DNA from: Clostridiales bacterium
Lineage (GTDB): Bacteria; Bacillota; Desulfitobacteriia; Desulfitobacteriales; Desulfitobacteriaceae
Direction of reading: 5' to 3'
Assembly (NCBI GenBank): GCA_027357125.1
Contig: DAHVVW010000013.1
Location: 1-13,714 of the forward strand
DNA length: 13,714 nt
Shown: positions 13,530 to 13,714 of the stretch, piece by piece
Position numbering within the stretch: the first letter of the stretch is position 1
How the letters are laid out: every line of letters starts with the position of its first letter
Notes under the pieces: model-generated
What the model was told of the DNA's origin: nothing
Seen by the model: only the letters and a program-made list of their open reading frames with translations
The model's database searches: none
Made by a program: the position numbers and the translations under genes

Positions 13530-13714
13530 ATGAAAAAGCGTACCTGGATCATAGCTGAGGCAGGGGTCAATCATAATGGAGACCTCGATCTAGCAATGAA
13601 ATTGGTTGCTTCTGCGGCAGAAGCAGGGGCGGATGCTATTAAATTTCAGACCTTTCTAGCAGAGGAAAGTTTAATTAAGAGTGCTCCAAAAGCACCTTAC
13701 CAAATCTTAACCAC
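13530..13714 (+). CDS. legI: N-acetylneuraminate/legionaminic acid synthase LegI (NeuB family), 5' part
   Basis: LegI condenses the LegG product with phosphoenolpyruvate to make the nine-carbon acid. Only 61 codons are present; the gene runs off the window. The N-terminus reads IIAEAGVNHNGDLDLA, then AAEAGADAIKFQTF, the NeuB-family TIM-barrel opening with the characteristic E-A-G-N-H-N-G and K-F-Q-T residues. AGAGGAGC at 13515-13521 is a strong ribosome binding site, 8 bases before ATG 13530. It follows legG by 21 bases with no terminator, so it continues the leg operon. LegI rather than sialic acid NeuB or PseI is inferred from the upstream legB-legC-legG; the family assignment itself is firm. 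Confidence 0.88.
   Translation, partial: MKKRTWIIAEAGVNHNGDLDLAMKLVASAAEAGADAIKFQTFLAEESLIKSAPKAPYQILT

Noticed and set aside
1..13714. Search for tRNA, rRNA, CRISPR arrays, transposases and attachment sites.
   Set aside because: None seen: the window is almost fully occupied by flagellar, toxin-antitoxin and sugar genes, and the longest gap is the 172-base hag leader region.

Overview
The window is a flagellar late-gene region followed by the start of a flagellin-glycosylation locus. It most likely comes from an anaerobic, Gram-positive, spore-former-type Firmicute of class Clostridia (Desulfitobacterium/Desulfosporosinus-like). This guess rests on the Bacillus-type order flgK-flgL-yviE-fliW-csrA-hag-flaG-fliD-fliS, strong AGGAGG-type ribosome binding sites, a sigma-D-type flagellin promoter and moderate G+C. 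All genes I can support are on the plus strand; I see none on the minus strand.

Layout. (1) Bases 1-2543 hold the 3' part of flgK, then flgL and a DUF6470 (YviE-like) gene, tightly spaced. (2) Bases 2544-3403 hold a small toxin-antitoxin cassette (AbrB/MazE-type antitoxin and PIN-domain toxin). It has its own sigma-A-like promoter, set among AGTAAG repeats, and sits between yviE and fliW, which are adjacent in Bacillus. (3) Bases 3433-4149 hold fliW and csrA, the flagellin homeostasis pair. (4) Bases 4150-5663 hold the flagellin transcription unit: sigma-D promoter, a structured leader with two likely CsrA sites, hag (426 residues with an enlarged central domain), and a terminator. (5) Bases 5689-8308 hold flaG, fliD, fliS and an unrecognised 99-residue gene in the fliT position. 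(6) Bases 8333-13714 hold a Maf-type flagellin glycosyltransferase gene (DUF115) and legB, legC, legG and the start of legI, the legionaminic-acid (nonulosonic acid) pathway. Most of these genes overlap or are separated by short gaps.

How the parts fit. FlgK and FlgL form the hook-filament junction, FliD caps the filament, FliS chaperones flagellin, and Hag is the filament subunit. CsrA should repress hag translation by binding the leader, and FliW should sequester CsrA until flagellin takes FliW away. The Leg enzymes should supply a sialic-acid-like sugar, which Maf is expected to attach to Ser/Thr in the Hag central domain. The expected remaining Leg genes (legH, legF and nucleotide-sugar starters) are not visible and probably lie downstream.

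The least ordinary features are the toxin-antitoxin cassette immediately upstream of fliW-csrA with its repeat-studded promoter, the 99-residue gene between fliS and maf, and the well-formed CsrA-binding hairpin in the hag leader.
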